A stretch of DNA of 64,000 bases from Ferruginibacter sp. Lineage in GTDB: Bacteria; Bacteroidota; Bacteroidia; Chitinophagales; Chitinophagaceae. The first letter of the stretch is position 1. Each line of letters opens with the position of its first letter. Below the pieces are notes generated by a model, which was given only the letters and a program-made list of their open reading frames with translations, was not told where the DNA came from and made no database searches. The position numbers and the translations under genes are program-made. The DNA lies in assembly GCF_028288465.1 (NCBI RefSeq), contig NZ_JAQBNR010000053.1:62001-126000 (forward strand), written 5' to 3'. Shown here one piece after another: positions 27,933 to 36,604 of the stretch.

Positions 27933-27953
27933 AAAAAATTATCCATTAAAAAC

Positions 27954-28793
27954 ATGGTCGTTTTTCCCGGTTGCAAAATTAATTTTGGCTTACGCATTCT
28001 TAATAAACGGGACGATGGGTATCATAATTTAGAAACCATTTTTTACCCGGTAGCGTTTACCGATGCACTGGAAATCATCTCCTCCAGCAATTCAGCACCA
28101 ATTATTTTCAGCAACTCAGGTTTAGCAGTAGATGGTGACAGCAAAGATAATATCTGCGTAAAGGCCTACTGGCTTTTAAAGAAAGATTTCCCCCAGCTTC
28201 CTTCTATAACGATGCACCTGCACAAATGTATTCCCATGGGGGCCGGATTGGGCGGAGGTTCTGCTGATGCCGCTTTTACATTGCAACTATTGAATCGACT
28301 TTTTCACTTGCAAGTTTCAACAGAAAAACTAATGCACTACGCTGCTCAACTGGGCAGCGATTGCGCCTTTTTTATTTTAAATAAACCCTGTCTGGCAACC
28401 GGCAGAGGGGAAATTTTGAAGCCTGTTGCGCTCAATCTTTCAGGCTATACGCTTGCATTGGTAAATCCTGGCATACATGTAAATACCGGGTCAGCATTTG
28501 CAGCCTTGAAATTGCGTCAGCCGGAGGAAGAAAGTTCGCCTCTGCTGTCATTAACGGAGATTATACAGCTTCCAGTAACATCGTGGAAAAATACATTGAT
28601 AAATGATTTTGAAGAACCGGTATGCGGAAGCTGGCCCGTAATAAACGAAATAAAAGAAAAATTATATAACATGGGAGCTGTATTCGCCGCTATGAGCGGT
28701 AGCGGAAGCACCGTTTTTGGCCTGTTTGATCAACAGCTTCCTCGAGATAAAACTGACATTTTTCCCTTTTTTACCCGTTTTATCTCCTTGTAA
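27954..28793 (+). CDS. ispE: 4-diphosphocytidyl-2-C-methyl-D-erythritol kinase IspE
   Basis: A 279-residue GHMP kinase. The signatures are the N-terminal CKINFGLRILNKRDDGYHNL, the ATP-binding glycine loop PMGAGLGGGSADAAF near residue 95, and the C-terminal motif AAMSGSGSTVFGLF. It phosphorylates CDP-ME at the 2-hydroxyl in the MEP pathway for isoprenoids. The length is normal. It is probably transcribed alone or with the nuclease gene. Confidence 0.96.
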   Translation: MVVFPGCKINFGLRILNKRDDGYHNLETIFYPVAFTDALEIISSSNSAPIIFSNSGLAVDGDSKDNICVKAYWLLKKDFPQLPSITMHLHKCIPMGAGLGGGSADAAFTLQLLNRLFHLQVSTEKLMHYAAQLGSDCAFFILNKPCLATGRGEILKPVALNLSGYTLALVNPGIHVNTGSAFAALKLRQPEEESSPLLSLTEIIQLPVTSWKNTLINDFEEPVCGSWPVINEIKEKLYNMGAVFAAMSGSGSTVFGLFDQQLPRDKTDIFPFFTRFISL

Positions 28794-28889
28794 ACCTATA
28801 TTTTTTTGATAAAAACAAGTTATTTTTTTTGATTTGATTGATACATTTAGAGGCTTTGTGATAACTTGCCTCCCAGTAAAATTTAAACT

Positions 28890-30548
28890 ATGAAAATATG
28901 GCTTTTAAGCAGTGCGTTACTGGTAACCACCGCCACATTCGCACAAAGTGCATCCACAGAGGCTCCGAAGAACTGGTACCAGCTGGATAAAGCAGGCACT
29001 GGTTATTATGGCATAAGCCTGGATAAAGCGTACGATTTTTTGAAAGCCAAAAAATTAAAGAGCAAACAGGTGTTGGTTGCAGTAATTGATGGTGGCATTG
29101 ATACAGTGCACGAAGACCTGAAGCCCATTTTATGGACAAATACAAAGGAAATTCCGGGCAATGGTATAGATGATGACCATAACGGGTACATTGATGACGT
29201 GCATGGCTGGAATTTTTTAGGTGGTAAAGATGGCCGTAACGTAAAAGAAGACAGTTACGAAGGCGCAAGAGTTTACACGGCGCTGAAAGCAAAATATGGT
29301 GAGGAAATTCCGGATGACTCAGCCGTTTCCGACACGCAGAAAAATGAAATAGCACTTTATAAAAAAGTAAAAGAGAAAGTAGCGGGCGAAGTAAACCCGG
29401 CTGAAATTGCCTTTTTAAAACAAATATTACCCGGCTTTTTAAAGGGTGATTCTGTTATTACAAAAGAATTAGGCAAAGACGAATACAATTGTAATGACCT
29501 TGAAAAATACAATCCAACAGACGCCAATGCAAAAAGGACTAAAGTATTTCTAACTCAGTTGTGCAAGGGAAACAATAGTAACGAACTAACCAATAAACAG
29601 ATTATAGACGAATTAAATGGCGAGTTGCGAAAAGCAGATGCAGTAGAAAACTCGCCAAAAGAATACCGTAAAGAAATTGTTCAGGATGATGAAAATGACA
29701 TCACCGACCGTTTTTACGGTAACAAAGATATCATGACTGCAACGCCTTTTCATGGCACCCATTGTGCCGGTATTATTGCCGCCGTTCGGGACAATGGTAA
29801 GGGAATTAAAGGCATAGCCGACAATGTACGTATTATGATGGTCCGTGCAGTTCCCGATGGTGATGAACATGATAAAGATATCGCCAATGCGATACGTTAT
29901 GCGGTAGAAAATGGTGCACAGGTAATAAGTATGAGTTTTGGCAAAGAGTTTTCGCCTGAAAAGAAATGGGTGGATGACGCCGTTAAGTTTGCTGAAAGCA
30001 AAGGTGTACTGCTGGTGCACGCTGCAGGAAATGATGCTAAAAACGTTGACAGCACGGATAATTATCCAAGCCCTGTTTACCTTGATAACGGTAAAAAAGC
30101 AACCAACTGGATAACTGTTGGTGCAAGCGGAGATCCGCATACAGGAAGCATTACAGCTAACTTTAGCAACTATGGTAAACAACAGGTAGATGTGTTTGCC
30201 CCTGGTGTACAAATCTATTCAACCATCCCTGGGGGAAATATGTACGGCAACGCTTCAGGTACAAGTATGGCATGCCCGGTGGTGGCAGGCACAGCTGCAT
30301 TGTTGCTGGAATATTTTCCAACATTAAGCGCCAAACAATTAAAATATATTATTGAAAAATCTTCCGTTGCGCCTGATACCGAAGTAAACATACCAGGAAC
30401 AACACAAAAAACCAAGCTGAGTGAATTGTGTGTAAGTGGTGGTTTACTGAACGCTTATGAGGCAGTTAAATTAGCTGCCAGTCTGCAAGGCGATAGAACA
30501 AAAGAAGTGTTGCCTGCACCGACGATGACAAAAAATAAAAAAGGATAA
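28890..30548 (+). CDS. Secreted S8-family subtilisin-like peptidase
   Basis: A 552-residue protease with a signal peptide (residues 1-19). The catalytic triad is Asp67 (VLVAVIDGGID), His288 (FHGTHCAGIIAA) and Ser459 (GTSMACPVVAG); the oxyanion Asn is in HAAGNDAKN. An insertion of about 220 residues between Asp and His is larger than in canonical subtilisins and contains a Lys-rich helical part; it may be a regulatory or localising insert. No T9SS sorting domain is present, so it may act in the periplasm or be released by another route. A strong terminator follows. Substrate unknown. Confidence 0.94.
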   Translation: MKIWLLSSALLVTTATFAQSASTEAPKNWYQLDKAGTGYYGISLDKAYDFLKAKKLKSKQVLVAVIDGGIDTVHEDLKPILWTNTKEIPGNGIDDDHNGYIDDVHGWNFLGGKDGRNVKEDSYEGARVYTALKAKYGEEIPDDSAVSDTQKNEIALYKKVKEKVAGEVNPAEIAFLKQILPGFLKGDSVITKELGKDEYNCNDLEKYNPTDANAKRTKVFLTQLCKGNNSNELTNKQIIDELNGELRKADAVENSPKEYRKEIVQDDENDITDRFYGNKDIMTATPFHGTHCAGIIAAVRDNGKGIKGIADNVRIMMVRAVPDGDEHDKDIANAIRYAVENGAQVISMSFGKEFSPEKKWVDDAVKFAESKGVLLVHAAGNDAKNVDSTDNYPSPVYLDNGKKATNWITVGASGDPHTGSITANFSNYGKQQVDVFAPGVQIYSTIPGGNMYGNASGTSMACPVVAGTAALLLEYFPTLSAKQLKYIIEKSSVAPDTEVNIPGTTQKTKLSELCVSGGLLNAYEAVKLAASLQGDRTKEVLPAPTMTKNKKG

Positions 30549-30579
30549 TTTACAGCAGTTTCTAAAAATAGTAATTTAG

Positions 30580-30608
30580 TGCCGGGCAAAAGCCCGGCAT
30601 TTTATTTA
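30580..30608 (+). terminator. Rho-independent terminator after the S8 peptidase
   Basis: TGCCGGGC pairs with GCCCGGCA across a four-A loop, followed by TTTTATTT. A longer open frame for the next gene would start inside this hairpin, which argues for the downstream start at 30627. Confidence 0.9.
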
Positions 30609-30626
30609 ACCATAAAAAATTCAGCC

Positions 30627-31136
30627 ATGTTTAAACCATCTCCGGAAAATTATCCTCCCTATTTTCAAAAATATATTGACCAGGTACCAGACGAATCATT
30701 GCTGCAGGGGTTCGCAAACCAGGGACCGGTTATCGTTACTTTATTGAGCCGCATAACAGAAGAAAAATCAATGCATGCCTATGCTCCGGGTAAATGGACG
30801 CTCAAAGATTTATTGCAACATATCATTGATACAGAAAGAATTTTTTGTTTCCGTGCGCTGTGTTTTGCAAGAAGGGAAGCCAGCAATATCGCTGGATTTG
30901 ATGAAAATGCCTATGCCGCAAGCGTGGTAGCCAACGACAGAACCTGGTTAAGCCTTACAGAAGAATTTTTAGCCGTACGCAAAGCAACAGAACTGCTTTA
31001 TAAAAGCTTTACAGAAGAAACGCTTACAAGAATTGGTAGCGCCAACGGTATACCAACCAGCGTCGCAAGTATGGGATATATTACGCTGGGGCATGTGTAT
31101 CACCATAAAAAAATAATTGAAGAACGATACCTTTAG
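30627..31136 (+). CDS. DinB-family metal-dependent hydrolase-like protein
   Basis: A 169-residue four-helix DinB/YfiT-type protein. The three metal-ligand histidines are visible in the expected places: LQHIIDTERIFCFR (near residue 67), and the pair in TLGHVYHHKKIIEERY at the C-terminus. Family members bind a divalent metal and often act as thiol transferases or stress proteins; the activity here is unknown. The start at 30627 was chosen because the upstream part of the frame lies in the preceding gene's terminator. Confidence 0.88.
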   Translation: MFKPSPENYPPYFQKYIDQVPDESLLQGFANQGPVIVTLLSRITEEKSMHAYAPGKWTLKDLLQHIIDTERIFCFRALCFARREASNIAGFDENAYAASVVANDRTWLSLTEEFLAVRKATELLYKSFTEETLTRIGSANGIPTSVASMGYITLGHVYHHKKIIEERYL

Positions 31137-31237
31137 TCAACAAAGGTTTTGATATCCGCATAAACTAAAGCGGGTTGCTTAAATTATATATCTTATCTCC
31201 TGCTAAATTTTAACTTTCAATCGAGCGGGTACGTATT

Positions 31238-31260
31238 TTTACGATACATTTTATCGTAAA
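31238..31260. promoter_or_regulatory. Palindrome, possible operator
   Basis: TTTACGAT and ATCGTAAA form a perfect 8-bp dyad with a 7-base spacer. It is about 100 bases after the DinB gene and has no T run. It could bind a dimeric regulator, or be a chance dyad. Confidence 0.35.
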
Positions 31261-31476
31261 TAAACTTACTTTTTTACAGTTTTGTTACGACAGGTTACGT
31301 ATTTACTGTGTATCAATAATAGAGCAATTATGCGCTTGTGTAGCATCCATTTCTGCTGCATCTTTGTGTCAGAAGTTGATTGATAGGAATTAAATATCAA
31401 TCATATCCAAATATCCTGATAAAGCCTATAAAGTTCAATCCAATATCGATTTAAAGCTAATAGCAAAAATCCAATA

Positions 31477-31683
31477 TCAGTCAACTTCTTTTTCATTTTT
31501 CTTACCCGGTGCTGCGAAAGCATTGAGAACATTACTTCCGTAGCGTTTTATCCGGTATCCTGAAGAAAGCAAGCCACGTCCTTTATCCTGAAAAATCCTG
31601 AATTTACTATCCCAAAACTGTTGCAAAACAGGAAAAGCTGTACGCTGACCATGGAATGACTTTTTCCCGGAACAGTCCCCAAG
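31477..31683 (-). pseudogene. Possible 3' remnant of a decayed gene
   Basis: A minus-strand frame of 68 codons with no start codon, preceded by a TAG, reads in a protein-like way (FRIFQDKGRGLLSSGYR, then RYGSNVLNAFAAPGKK and a stop). It is followed by a further 31-codon frame with its own ATG (31496 down to 31401). The lack of a start and a terminator hairpin placed just upstream suggest a relic. No family recognised. Confidence 0.3.
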
Positions 31684-31695
31684 CTAAAAAATTTT

Positions 31696-31733
31696 AAAAA
31701 CTTCCGTGTTTATAAATGGATGCGGAAGTTTTT
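31696..31733. terminator. Two-way terminator-like hairpin
   Basis: AAAAACTTCCG (31696-31706) pairs with CGGAAGTTTTT (31723-31733). Because the arms begin with A and end with T runs, it can work on either strand. It lies in an apparently geneless stretch, which suggests that something is transcribed into it. Confidence 0.6.
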
Positions 31734-32005
31734 ATTCTCTCTCCCGTTTTTATATCCAAAGCTCTAATGCCTGGTTTATTATCTGTCCCCCAAACCACCT
31801 CTTCACAAATTTATACACCAGCAATGCATTGTTCAGGCCGCCTGGCCTGAGCAATGCTGCGTTTTAAGTTATTCGGTTATCTTTAACCGTGTATTGCCAC
31901 TCCGCCTTCACAATTGTTCTAAAAACACCTGTTGCTGATACCTTTGTATCTTTTTGCAGATGCATATCAGTTTCAAATAACCATTAACCAAAAGTGAAAT
32001 TCACT

Positions 32006-32013
32006 TATTTTTG
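32006..32013 (+). promoter_or_regulatory. -7 promoter box for fbaA
   Basis: TATTTTTG matches TAnnTTTG exactly and lies 15 bases before the ATG. A second exact box, TACCTTTG at 31939-31946, could be an alternative start. Confidence 0.5.
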
Positions 32014-32028
32014 TAAAAAAACACCAAC

Positions 32029-33096
32029 ATGAGTAAATACAAAGCCGGCGTATTGTTCGGCGCAGAACTAGAAGCCCTTTATAATGACGCTAAAGACAAC
32101 CAGTTTGCCTTACCCGCAGTAAACTGCATAGGCACAGATACCATCAATGCTACGCTTGAGGCGGCAGCAAAAGTTAACTCTCCTGTAATTATACAATTCA
32201 GCAATGGCGGCGCCCAGTTCCTTGCAGGTAAAGGAATGCCGAACGATAAGTTACAAGCCAATATTTCAGGCGCCATTTCCGGCGCTTTGCATATACACAA
32301 TGTAGCCAAGTATTACGGTGTACCTGTTGTACTGCATACCGACCATGCTGCAAAAAAATGGTTACCATGGATCAGCGGATTGATTGATGCCGGCGAACAA
32401 TTTTACAAGGAAAAAGGCCAGCCTTTATTCAGTTCGCATATGCTTGATTTAAGTGAAGAACCAATTGAAGAAAACATCCATACATCAGTAGAGTTTTTCA
32501 AGAGAATGGCACCATTGGGTATGAGTATTGAAATTGAACTGGGTGTTACCGGCGGTGAAGAAGATGGAGTTGACAACAGCGATGTTGAAAATGATAAATT
32601 ATATACCCAACCGGAACACGTTGAGTATTCTTATACAGAATTGGGTAAGGTAAGCAACATGTTTACCATTGCCGCAGCTTTTGGTAATGTGCATGGTGTT
32701 TACAAACCAGGTAACGTTGAATTGCGCCCTGAAATTTTAAACAACAGCCAGGTGTATATTCAGAAAAAATTACAGACCGGTCCAAAACCCGTTTACTTTG
32801 TATTCCATGGTGGCAGCGGATCTCCGCAAAGCCAGATAAGGGAAGCAATTGGATACGGCGCCATCAAAATGAACATTGATACCGATTTGCAATGGGCATT
32901 CTGGGAAGGTGTTTTAAACAATTATAAAAAGAATGAAGGCTACCTGCAGGGACAACTGGGTAATCCCGAAGGAAGCGATAAACCAAACAAAAAACAATAC
33001 GATCCAAGGGTATGGTTACGCAAAGGACAGGAGACTTTTATCAAACGTCTTGAAACCGCTTTTGACGATTTGAATTGTCTTAACCGTAATGCATAG
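32029..33096 (+). CDS. fbaA: Class II fructose-bisphosphate aldolase
   Basis: A 355-residue zinc-dependent aldolase of the larger E. coli FbaA-like subgroup. Metal and catalytic motifs are visible: VPVVLHTDHAAKKWLPW (zinc His and catalytic Asp), IEIELGVTGGEEDG, AAAFGNVHGVYKPGNV (second zinc His), YFVFHGGSGS (third zinc His) and IKMNIDTDLQWAFWEG (substrate phosphate binding). It cleaves fructose-1,6-bisphosphate to dihydroxyacetone phosphate and glyceraldehyde-3-phosphate in glycolysis and works in reverse in gluconeogenesis. It has its own promoter box and a strong terminator, so it is monocistronic. Confidence 0.97.
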   Translation: MSKYKAGVLFGAELEALYNDAKDNQFALPAVNCIGTDTINATLEAAAKVNSPVIIQFSNGGAQFLAGKGMPNDKLQANISGAISGALHIHNVAKYYGVPVVLHTDHAAKKWLPWISGLIDAGEQFYKEKGQPLFSSHMLDLSEEPIEENIHTSVEFFKRMAPLGMSIEIELGVTGGEEDGVDNSDVENDKLYTQPEHVEYSYTELGKVSNMFTIAAAFGNVHGVYKPGNVELRPEILNNSQVYIQKKLQTGPKPVYFVFHGGSGSPQSQIREAIGYGAIKMNIDTDLQWAFWEGVLNNYKKNEGYLQGQLGNPEGSDKPNKKQYDPRVWLRKGQETFIKRLETAFDDLNCLNRNA

Positions 33097-33110
33097 TCTT
33101 TAATATAGCA

Positions 33111-33163
33111 CTGCAAACAATTTATATTTCTTAAGGTAATGTAAATTGTTTGCAGTTATTTTA
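33111..33163 (+). terminator. Rho-independent terminator after fbaA
   Basis: CTGCAAACAATTTA (33111-33124) pairs perfectly with TAAATTGTTTGCAG (33142-33155), followed by TTATTTT. Confidence 0.85.
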
Positions 33164-33267
33164 CACCACCCTTAAAAAGCTGTTTTTAAAGATGTAATAA
33201 ATTTTTAACTTTTAAAAGAAGCCTGCATTTTTTAGCTTCTTGCAATACAATGCAGGTGGGGCTTATT

Positions 33268-34179
33268 ATGATAAAAGAAGAAGATTTTGATGCCAACCTT
33301 GCCGGCGAAGACGGAGAATCAGATGAAACAAAAAGAAGCTGGTTTAAACGTATTAAAAAAGGCATTCTTACGGCAACAAAAGACAAGGCCGATGCACCCG
33401 AAGGGCTATGGACCAAATGTCCCAATTGCAAATACACCTGCACCGTTTCGGAACTCAGGGAGAACTTATTTGTTTGTCCTAAATGCGATCATCATCACCG
33501 CATTGGCAGCGGAGAATATTTTGAAATTTTGTTTGATGACAATGAATACGAAGAGCTGTTTGCCAATATTGTATCCACAGACTATTTACAATTTGTAGAT
33601 TTAAAACCCTACAATAAAAGGCTGGATGAAACCTACGCCAAGACTGGCATTCACGATTCCATCACTGTAGGACATGGCAAATTAAAAGGCAATGATTTTG
33701 TGGTTGCCTGTATGGATTTTGAATTTATCGGTGGCAGTTTAGGCAGCGTGATGGGTGAAAAAATAAGCCGTGCATGCGACTATTGTATTTTACACCGCAT
33801 TCCATTTATGATCATCAATAAAAGTGGAGGTGCCAGGATGATGGAAAGCGCATTTTCATTAATGCAGCTTGCCAAAACTTCGGGTAAATTATCGCAGTTA
33901 TCCGACGCCAAAATTCCTTACATCTCGCTGTGTACCGATCCTACTTTTGGAGGAACAACTGCTTCCTTTGCGATGCTGGGCGATATTATCTGCGGTGAAC
34001 CCGGTGCATTGATTGGCTTCGCCGGCCCGAGAGTAATCAAGGAAACAATTAAAAAAGACTTGCCGGAAGGTTTTCAACGCAGCGAGTTTTTACTGGAACA
34101 TGGTTTCCTTGACTTTATCATCAACAGGAAAGAACTGAAAGATAAATTGGCTTCTTTGTTATTGCTTTTTAAAAATTAA
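33268..34179 (+). CDS. accD: Acetyl-CoA carboxylase carboxyltransferase, beta subunit
   Basis: A 303-residue AccD. The four-cysteine zinc ribbon (CPNCKY ... VCPKCDHH) is followed by the crotonase-like carboxyltransferase fold: [36 protein letters not shown], and [13 protein letters not shown] with the oxyanion region [14 protein letters not shown]. With AccA, AccB and AccC it makes malonyl-CoA, the first step of fatty-acid synthesis. ATG 33268 is preceded by AGGTGGGG at a suitable distance, which looks like a rare Shine-Dalgarno; the ATG at 33250 would add six residues. A short acidic N-terminal extension precedes the usual start. Confidence 0.96.
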   Translation: MIKEEDFDANLAGEDGESDETKRSWFKRIKKGILTATKDKADAPEGLWTKCPNCKYTCTVSELRENLFVCPKCDHHHRIGSGEYFEILFDDNEYEELFANIVSTDYLQFVDLKPYNKRLDETYAKTGIHDSITVGHGKLKGNDFVVACMDFEFIGGSLGSVMGEKISRACDYCILHRIPFMIINKSGGARMMESAFSLMQLAKTSGKLSQLSDAKIPYISLCTDPTFGGTTASFAMLGDIICGEPGALIGFAGPRVIKETIKKDLPEGFQRSEFLLEHGFLDFIINRKELKDKLASLLLLFKN

Positions 34180-34190
34180 TTATACCAGGA

Positions 34191-34224
34191 AAAATCCGTC
34201 TGCCGCTGGCAGACAGATTTTCTG
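34191..34224 (+). terminator. Terminator hairpin after accD
   Basis: AAAATC-C-GTCTGCC pairs with GGCAGAC-A-GATTTT around a three-base loop, one mismatch in the stem. It lies 12 bases after accD and 23 bases before the next start. Confidence 0.75.
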
Positions 34225-34246
34225 GTTGCAGCTTAACTATTTCTTT

Positions 34247-34945
34247 ATGAAAATAATTCACCGCACAGCCATTGCTTTCTTGTTTGGGTTGATTTTAATT
34301 TCCTGCCAGGCGCAACAGAAAACCAACTTAACGGCAGATGAATTTGAAAAAGCAATCACCAAAGATTCTGTACAAATTTTAGATGTAAGAACACCGGAAG
34401 AATACAGTGCTGGCCATATTAAAAACACATTGCTGGCCAACTGGAACGACAAAGCAGAATTCAGCCGCAGGGTTGCATTTGTAGATAAAAACAAACCTGT
34501 GTATATCTATTGCCTGGCCGGCGGCCGGAGTGCCGCTGCAGCAAAGCAGTTACGTTCAGAAGGCTATGAAAATGTAATAGAACTTTCAGGTGGCATCAAT
34601 GCATGGAAGGCCGCCAATAAACCGCTGGAAGGAAAATCTGATGAAAAGCAAATGACGGAGGAAGCTTTTAATGCAGCCATCAGTGGCAAGACGGTGCTGG
34701 TTGATTTCGGCGCAACCTGGTGCCCCCCCTGCAAAAAAATGGAGCCTGTCATAAAAAGTCTTCAAAGCAATCATGCCAACCAGTTTGAGCTGGTGAAAGT
34801 GGATGGAGGTAAAGATCTTGACCTGTTGAAAAAATATGCAGTAACTGCTCTGCCAGTCTTTATAGTATTTAAAAATGGAAAACAGGTCTGGCGCAAAGAT
34901 GGTGTGGCTACAGAAAAAGAAATGGCGGAAGCCCTGCGCCCCTGA
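34247..34945 (+). CDS. Lipoprotein fusion of rhodanese and thioredoxin domains
   Basis: A 232-residue protein with lipoprotein signal (LILISCQAQ, Cys20). The first domain (about 30-125) is a rhodanese with ILDVRTPEEYSAGHI and the active-site Cys in YIYCLAGGRS. The second (about 140-232) is a thioredoxin with the redox pair in GATWCPPCKKMEPV and the cis-Pro segment AVTALPVFIVFK. The rhodanese would carry sulfane sulfur and the thioredoxin would reduce it, so the fusion may handle persulfides or thiosulfate in the periplasm. It ends exactly where the convergent gene's stop begins (0-base gap). The start at 34247 was set by the lipoprotein signal. Confidence 0.92.
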   Translation: MKIIHRTAIAFLFGLILISCQAQQKTNLTADEFEKAITKDSVQILDVRTPEEYSAGHIKNTLLANWNDKAEFSRRVAFVDKNKPVYIYCLAGGRSAAAAKQLRSEGYENVIELSGGINAWKAANKPLEGKSDEKQMTEEAFNAAISGKTVLVDFGATWCPPCKKMEPVIKSLQSNHANQFELVKVDGGKDLDLLKKYAVTALPVFIVFKNGKQVWRKDGVATEKEMAEALRP

Positions 34946-35998
34946 TCAATCCTGCGACAACTCTTTTACAAAATCACTTACAAGGTAACTGATCAGTATT
35001 CCCGTGGTATCATTTTTTTTACCGTCAACCAATTGCACGGCACCTTCGCTGATGTGCAGGTAAGCAGGTTTGGAATCCTGGGCTGTAAAAGTAACGTATT
35101 GCCTTGCCTGCAACACAGATATTCCTGCCGGCAGCATCCCACTGCTTAGTACCTGTTCAATACAATTTAAATCCAGCTCTATGCCGGTGTAGGTATCTTC
35201 CGTAAACCCGGTTGCGTGAGCTACGGACTGCATAAAGTTTTTTCTGCCGTGGATAAAAATTTCCTCGTAGGTGATGTAATCTATAAAGGGATTGTTGTGT
35301 ATTTCCAGCAACACATTTTGGGATATTGTATTTTCATGTACACCTATAATGCAGTATTTACCAAGATACCCATCTTCTTCAGCATAATGAAACCCATTGC
35401 CATTGTGTCTTCCTTCGGTTGCACTAAAATCAACATGCGCATCCAGGTTAATACAATTGATCTGTGCAAGTGGAATAACGTCTGCTTTATGCAGCCCCTT
35501 TGCCGTTCCCTTAATAATGGGATAGGCATTGTTTTGCCCGCCCCCAATTATAATGGGTATTTTTTTTAACGCCGTAATTACTTTGATCATATTCTCCACG
35601 GCTTCATCTATGCTGTTTACTGCATGGCGGTAAGCTTCTATCAGTTCATCAGGATTATCCGCATTGTTTTCTATAAGGTATTTAATGTCTCCAAAATCAA
35701 AATGACCCAGCAGCAATATATTTTCACCATTTAAAAAATCATTGCTTTGGTTATTTAAAAAGCAGGATAAAAAGGGTAGCCAGGCGGTATCCGTACCACC
35801 TATTCCATAATTCGCCTTCACACCAATATCTTCCGGAATGCCCAGCAGCACATACTTTGCGGCAGATTGCTGCAATGCTTCCATCCAATCGTTCGTTACC
35901 GGCAGGTGTTTTATCCGCTCCCCTATCCGGGTTTCAAAACGGCGGATTTTTGTCAGCGATAGGATATCTTCTTTGGAGTAAAACATAAAATGTTTCAT
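34946..35998 (-). CDS. Arginase-fold formimidoylglutamase-like protein
   Basis: A 350-residue protein of the arginase/agmatinase/formiminoglutamase superfamily. The metal motifs are altered: IIIGGGQNN in place of GGxH, NLDAHVDF retained, and GIELDLNC in place of the SxDxD motif. Bacteroidota members with Gln at the first position are known to me and are usually annotated formimidoylglutamase (HutG), so this may be a functional subtype rather than a dead enzyme. It would turn formiminoglutamate into glutamate and formamide. The histidine-degradation genes ftcD and hutI lie 3-6 kb away on the same strand, which supports the role. The gene is otherwise complete. Confidence 0.78.
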   Translation of the reverse strand: MKHFMFYSKEDILSLTKIRRFETRIGERIKHLPVTNDWMEALQQSAAKYVLLGIPEDIGVKANYGIGGTDTAWLPFLSCFLNNQSNDFLNGENILLLGHFDFGDIKYLIENNADNPDELIEAYRHAVNSIDEAVENMIKVITALKKIPIIIGGGQNNAYPIIKGTAKGLHKADVIPLAQINCINLDAHVDFSATEGRHNGNGFHYAEEDGYLGKYCIIGVHENTISQNVLLEIHNNPFIDYITYEEIFIHGRKNFMQSVAHATGFTEDTYTGIELDLNCIEQVLSSGMLPAGISVLQARQYVTFTAQDSKPAYLHISEGAVQLVDGKKNDTTGILISYLVSDFVKELSQD

Positions 35999-36152
35999 AT
36001 TGGGAAGTTAACAAAATTTGAACTTATCCGCATGCATCCTTTTAATGAATCAATTTTTGCTGATTAATAACACGAGGCAAATCCGGAGGACTGACAATTA
36101 TGCTTAAAATTTGTTTGGCACAATTGCTGCCTGACTATCATTAAAAAACACC

Positions 36153-36533
36153 ATGGATATCATTATTCAATCCTTAGGATTTAAAGCAGGAGAATCAATT
36201 GAGCAGTTTATTACAGAAAAGATGAATGGCTTAAAAAGTGAGACCATTATCAGGGCCAACGTAACCTTGTTTAAAGAGCCGGACACCAACCCTGAAAATA
36301 ATTATTGTGAAGTGCGGCTGGAAGTGCCGGGCAATGATTTGTTTGTAAAAAAGAACAGTCAATATTTTGAGACTTCGGTAAGCGAATGCACGGATGTACT
36401 GGCAAGCATGCTGAATAAGGCAAAAGATGTATCAACCGACAGAAGACAGGCGCAGACAATGGAGATCCAGGATGCGCTGATAGCAGGTGACGTAAATGAT
36501 GATGAAACAGAACTGGAAGATGTTATAAAGTAA
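36153..36533 (+). CDS. HPF/RaiA-family ribosome-associated protein
   Basis: A 126-residue protein with the short HPF fold: IIIQSLGFKAGESIEQFITEKM at the N-terminus and a central FVKKNSQYFETSVSECTDVLASML region, then a long acidic tail (DVNDDETELEDVIK). The family binds the small ribosomal subunit and promotes dimerisation or hibernation in stationary phase. The usual two C-terminal conserved helices are partly replaced by the acidic tail, so the assignment is by fold. The convergent HAD gene follows, with a hairpin between. Confidence 0.8.
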   Translation: MDIIIQSLGFKAGESIEQFITEKMNGLKSETIIRANVTLFKEPDTNPENNYCEVRLEVPGNDLFVKKNSQYFETSVSECTDVLASMLNKAKDVSTDRRQAQTMEIQDALIAGDVNDDETELEDVIK

Positions 36534-36551
36534 ATATGATTCAAGCATGTA

Positions 36552-36585
36552 AACAGCCACCGGGTAAAACCTGGTGGCTGTTGTA
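36552..36585. terminator. Shared terminator between two convergent genes
   Basis: AACAGCCACC (36552-36561) pairs with GGTGGCTGTT (36573-36582), with GGT/ACC extending inward. It sits between the stops of the HPF-like gene and the HAD gene and can serve both strands. Confidence 0.75.
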
Positions 36586-36604
36586 TGTATTGGATTACCT
36601 GGTT

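Larger units (their letters stand above)
31137..32005. other. Long intergenic region before fbaA
   Basis: About 870 bases with no intact gene. It holds a short palindrome (31238-31260), a pair of inverted segments around 31372-31490 (AGAAGTTGATTGATA with TATCAGTCAACTTCT), a coding-like minus-strand remnant (31477-31683), a two-way terminator hairpin (31696-31733), and a further TAnnTTTG box at 31939-31946. The A/T-rich, multiply decayed look suggests a lost gene. Confidence 0.5.

Noticed and set aside
28888-29355. 155-residue minus-strand frame at the start of the S8 peptidase
   Set aside because: Overlaps a gene with signal peptide and catalytic Asp; His/Leu/Cys-rich composition is non-biological.
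29613-30212. 199-residue minus-strand frame inside the S8 peptidase gene
   Set aside because: Antisense to the catalytic domain; no protein-like features.
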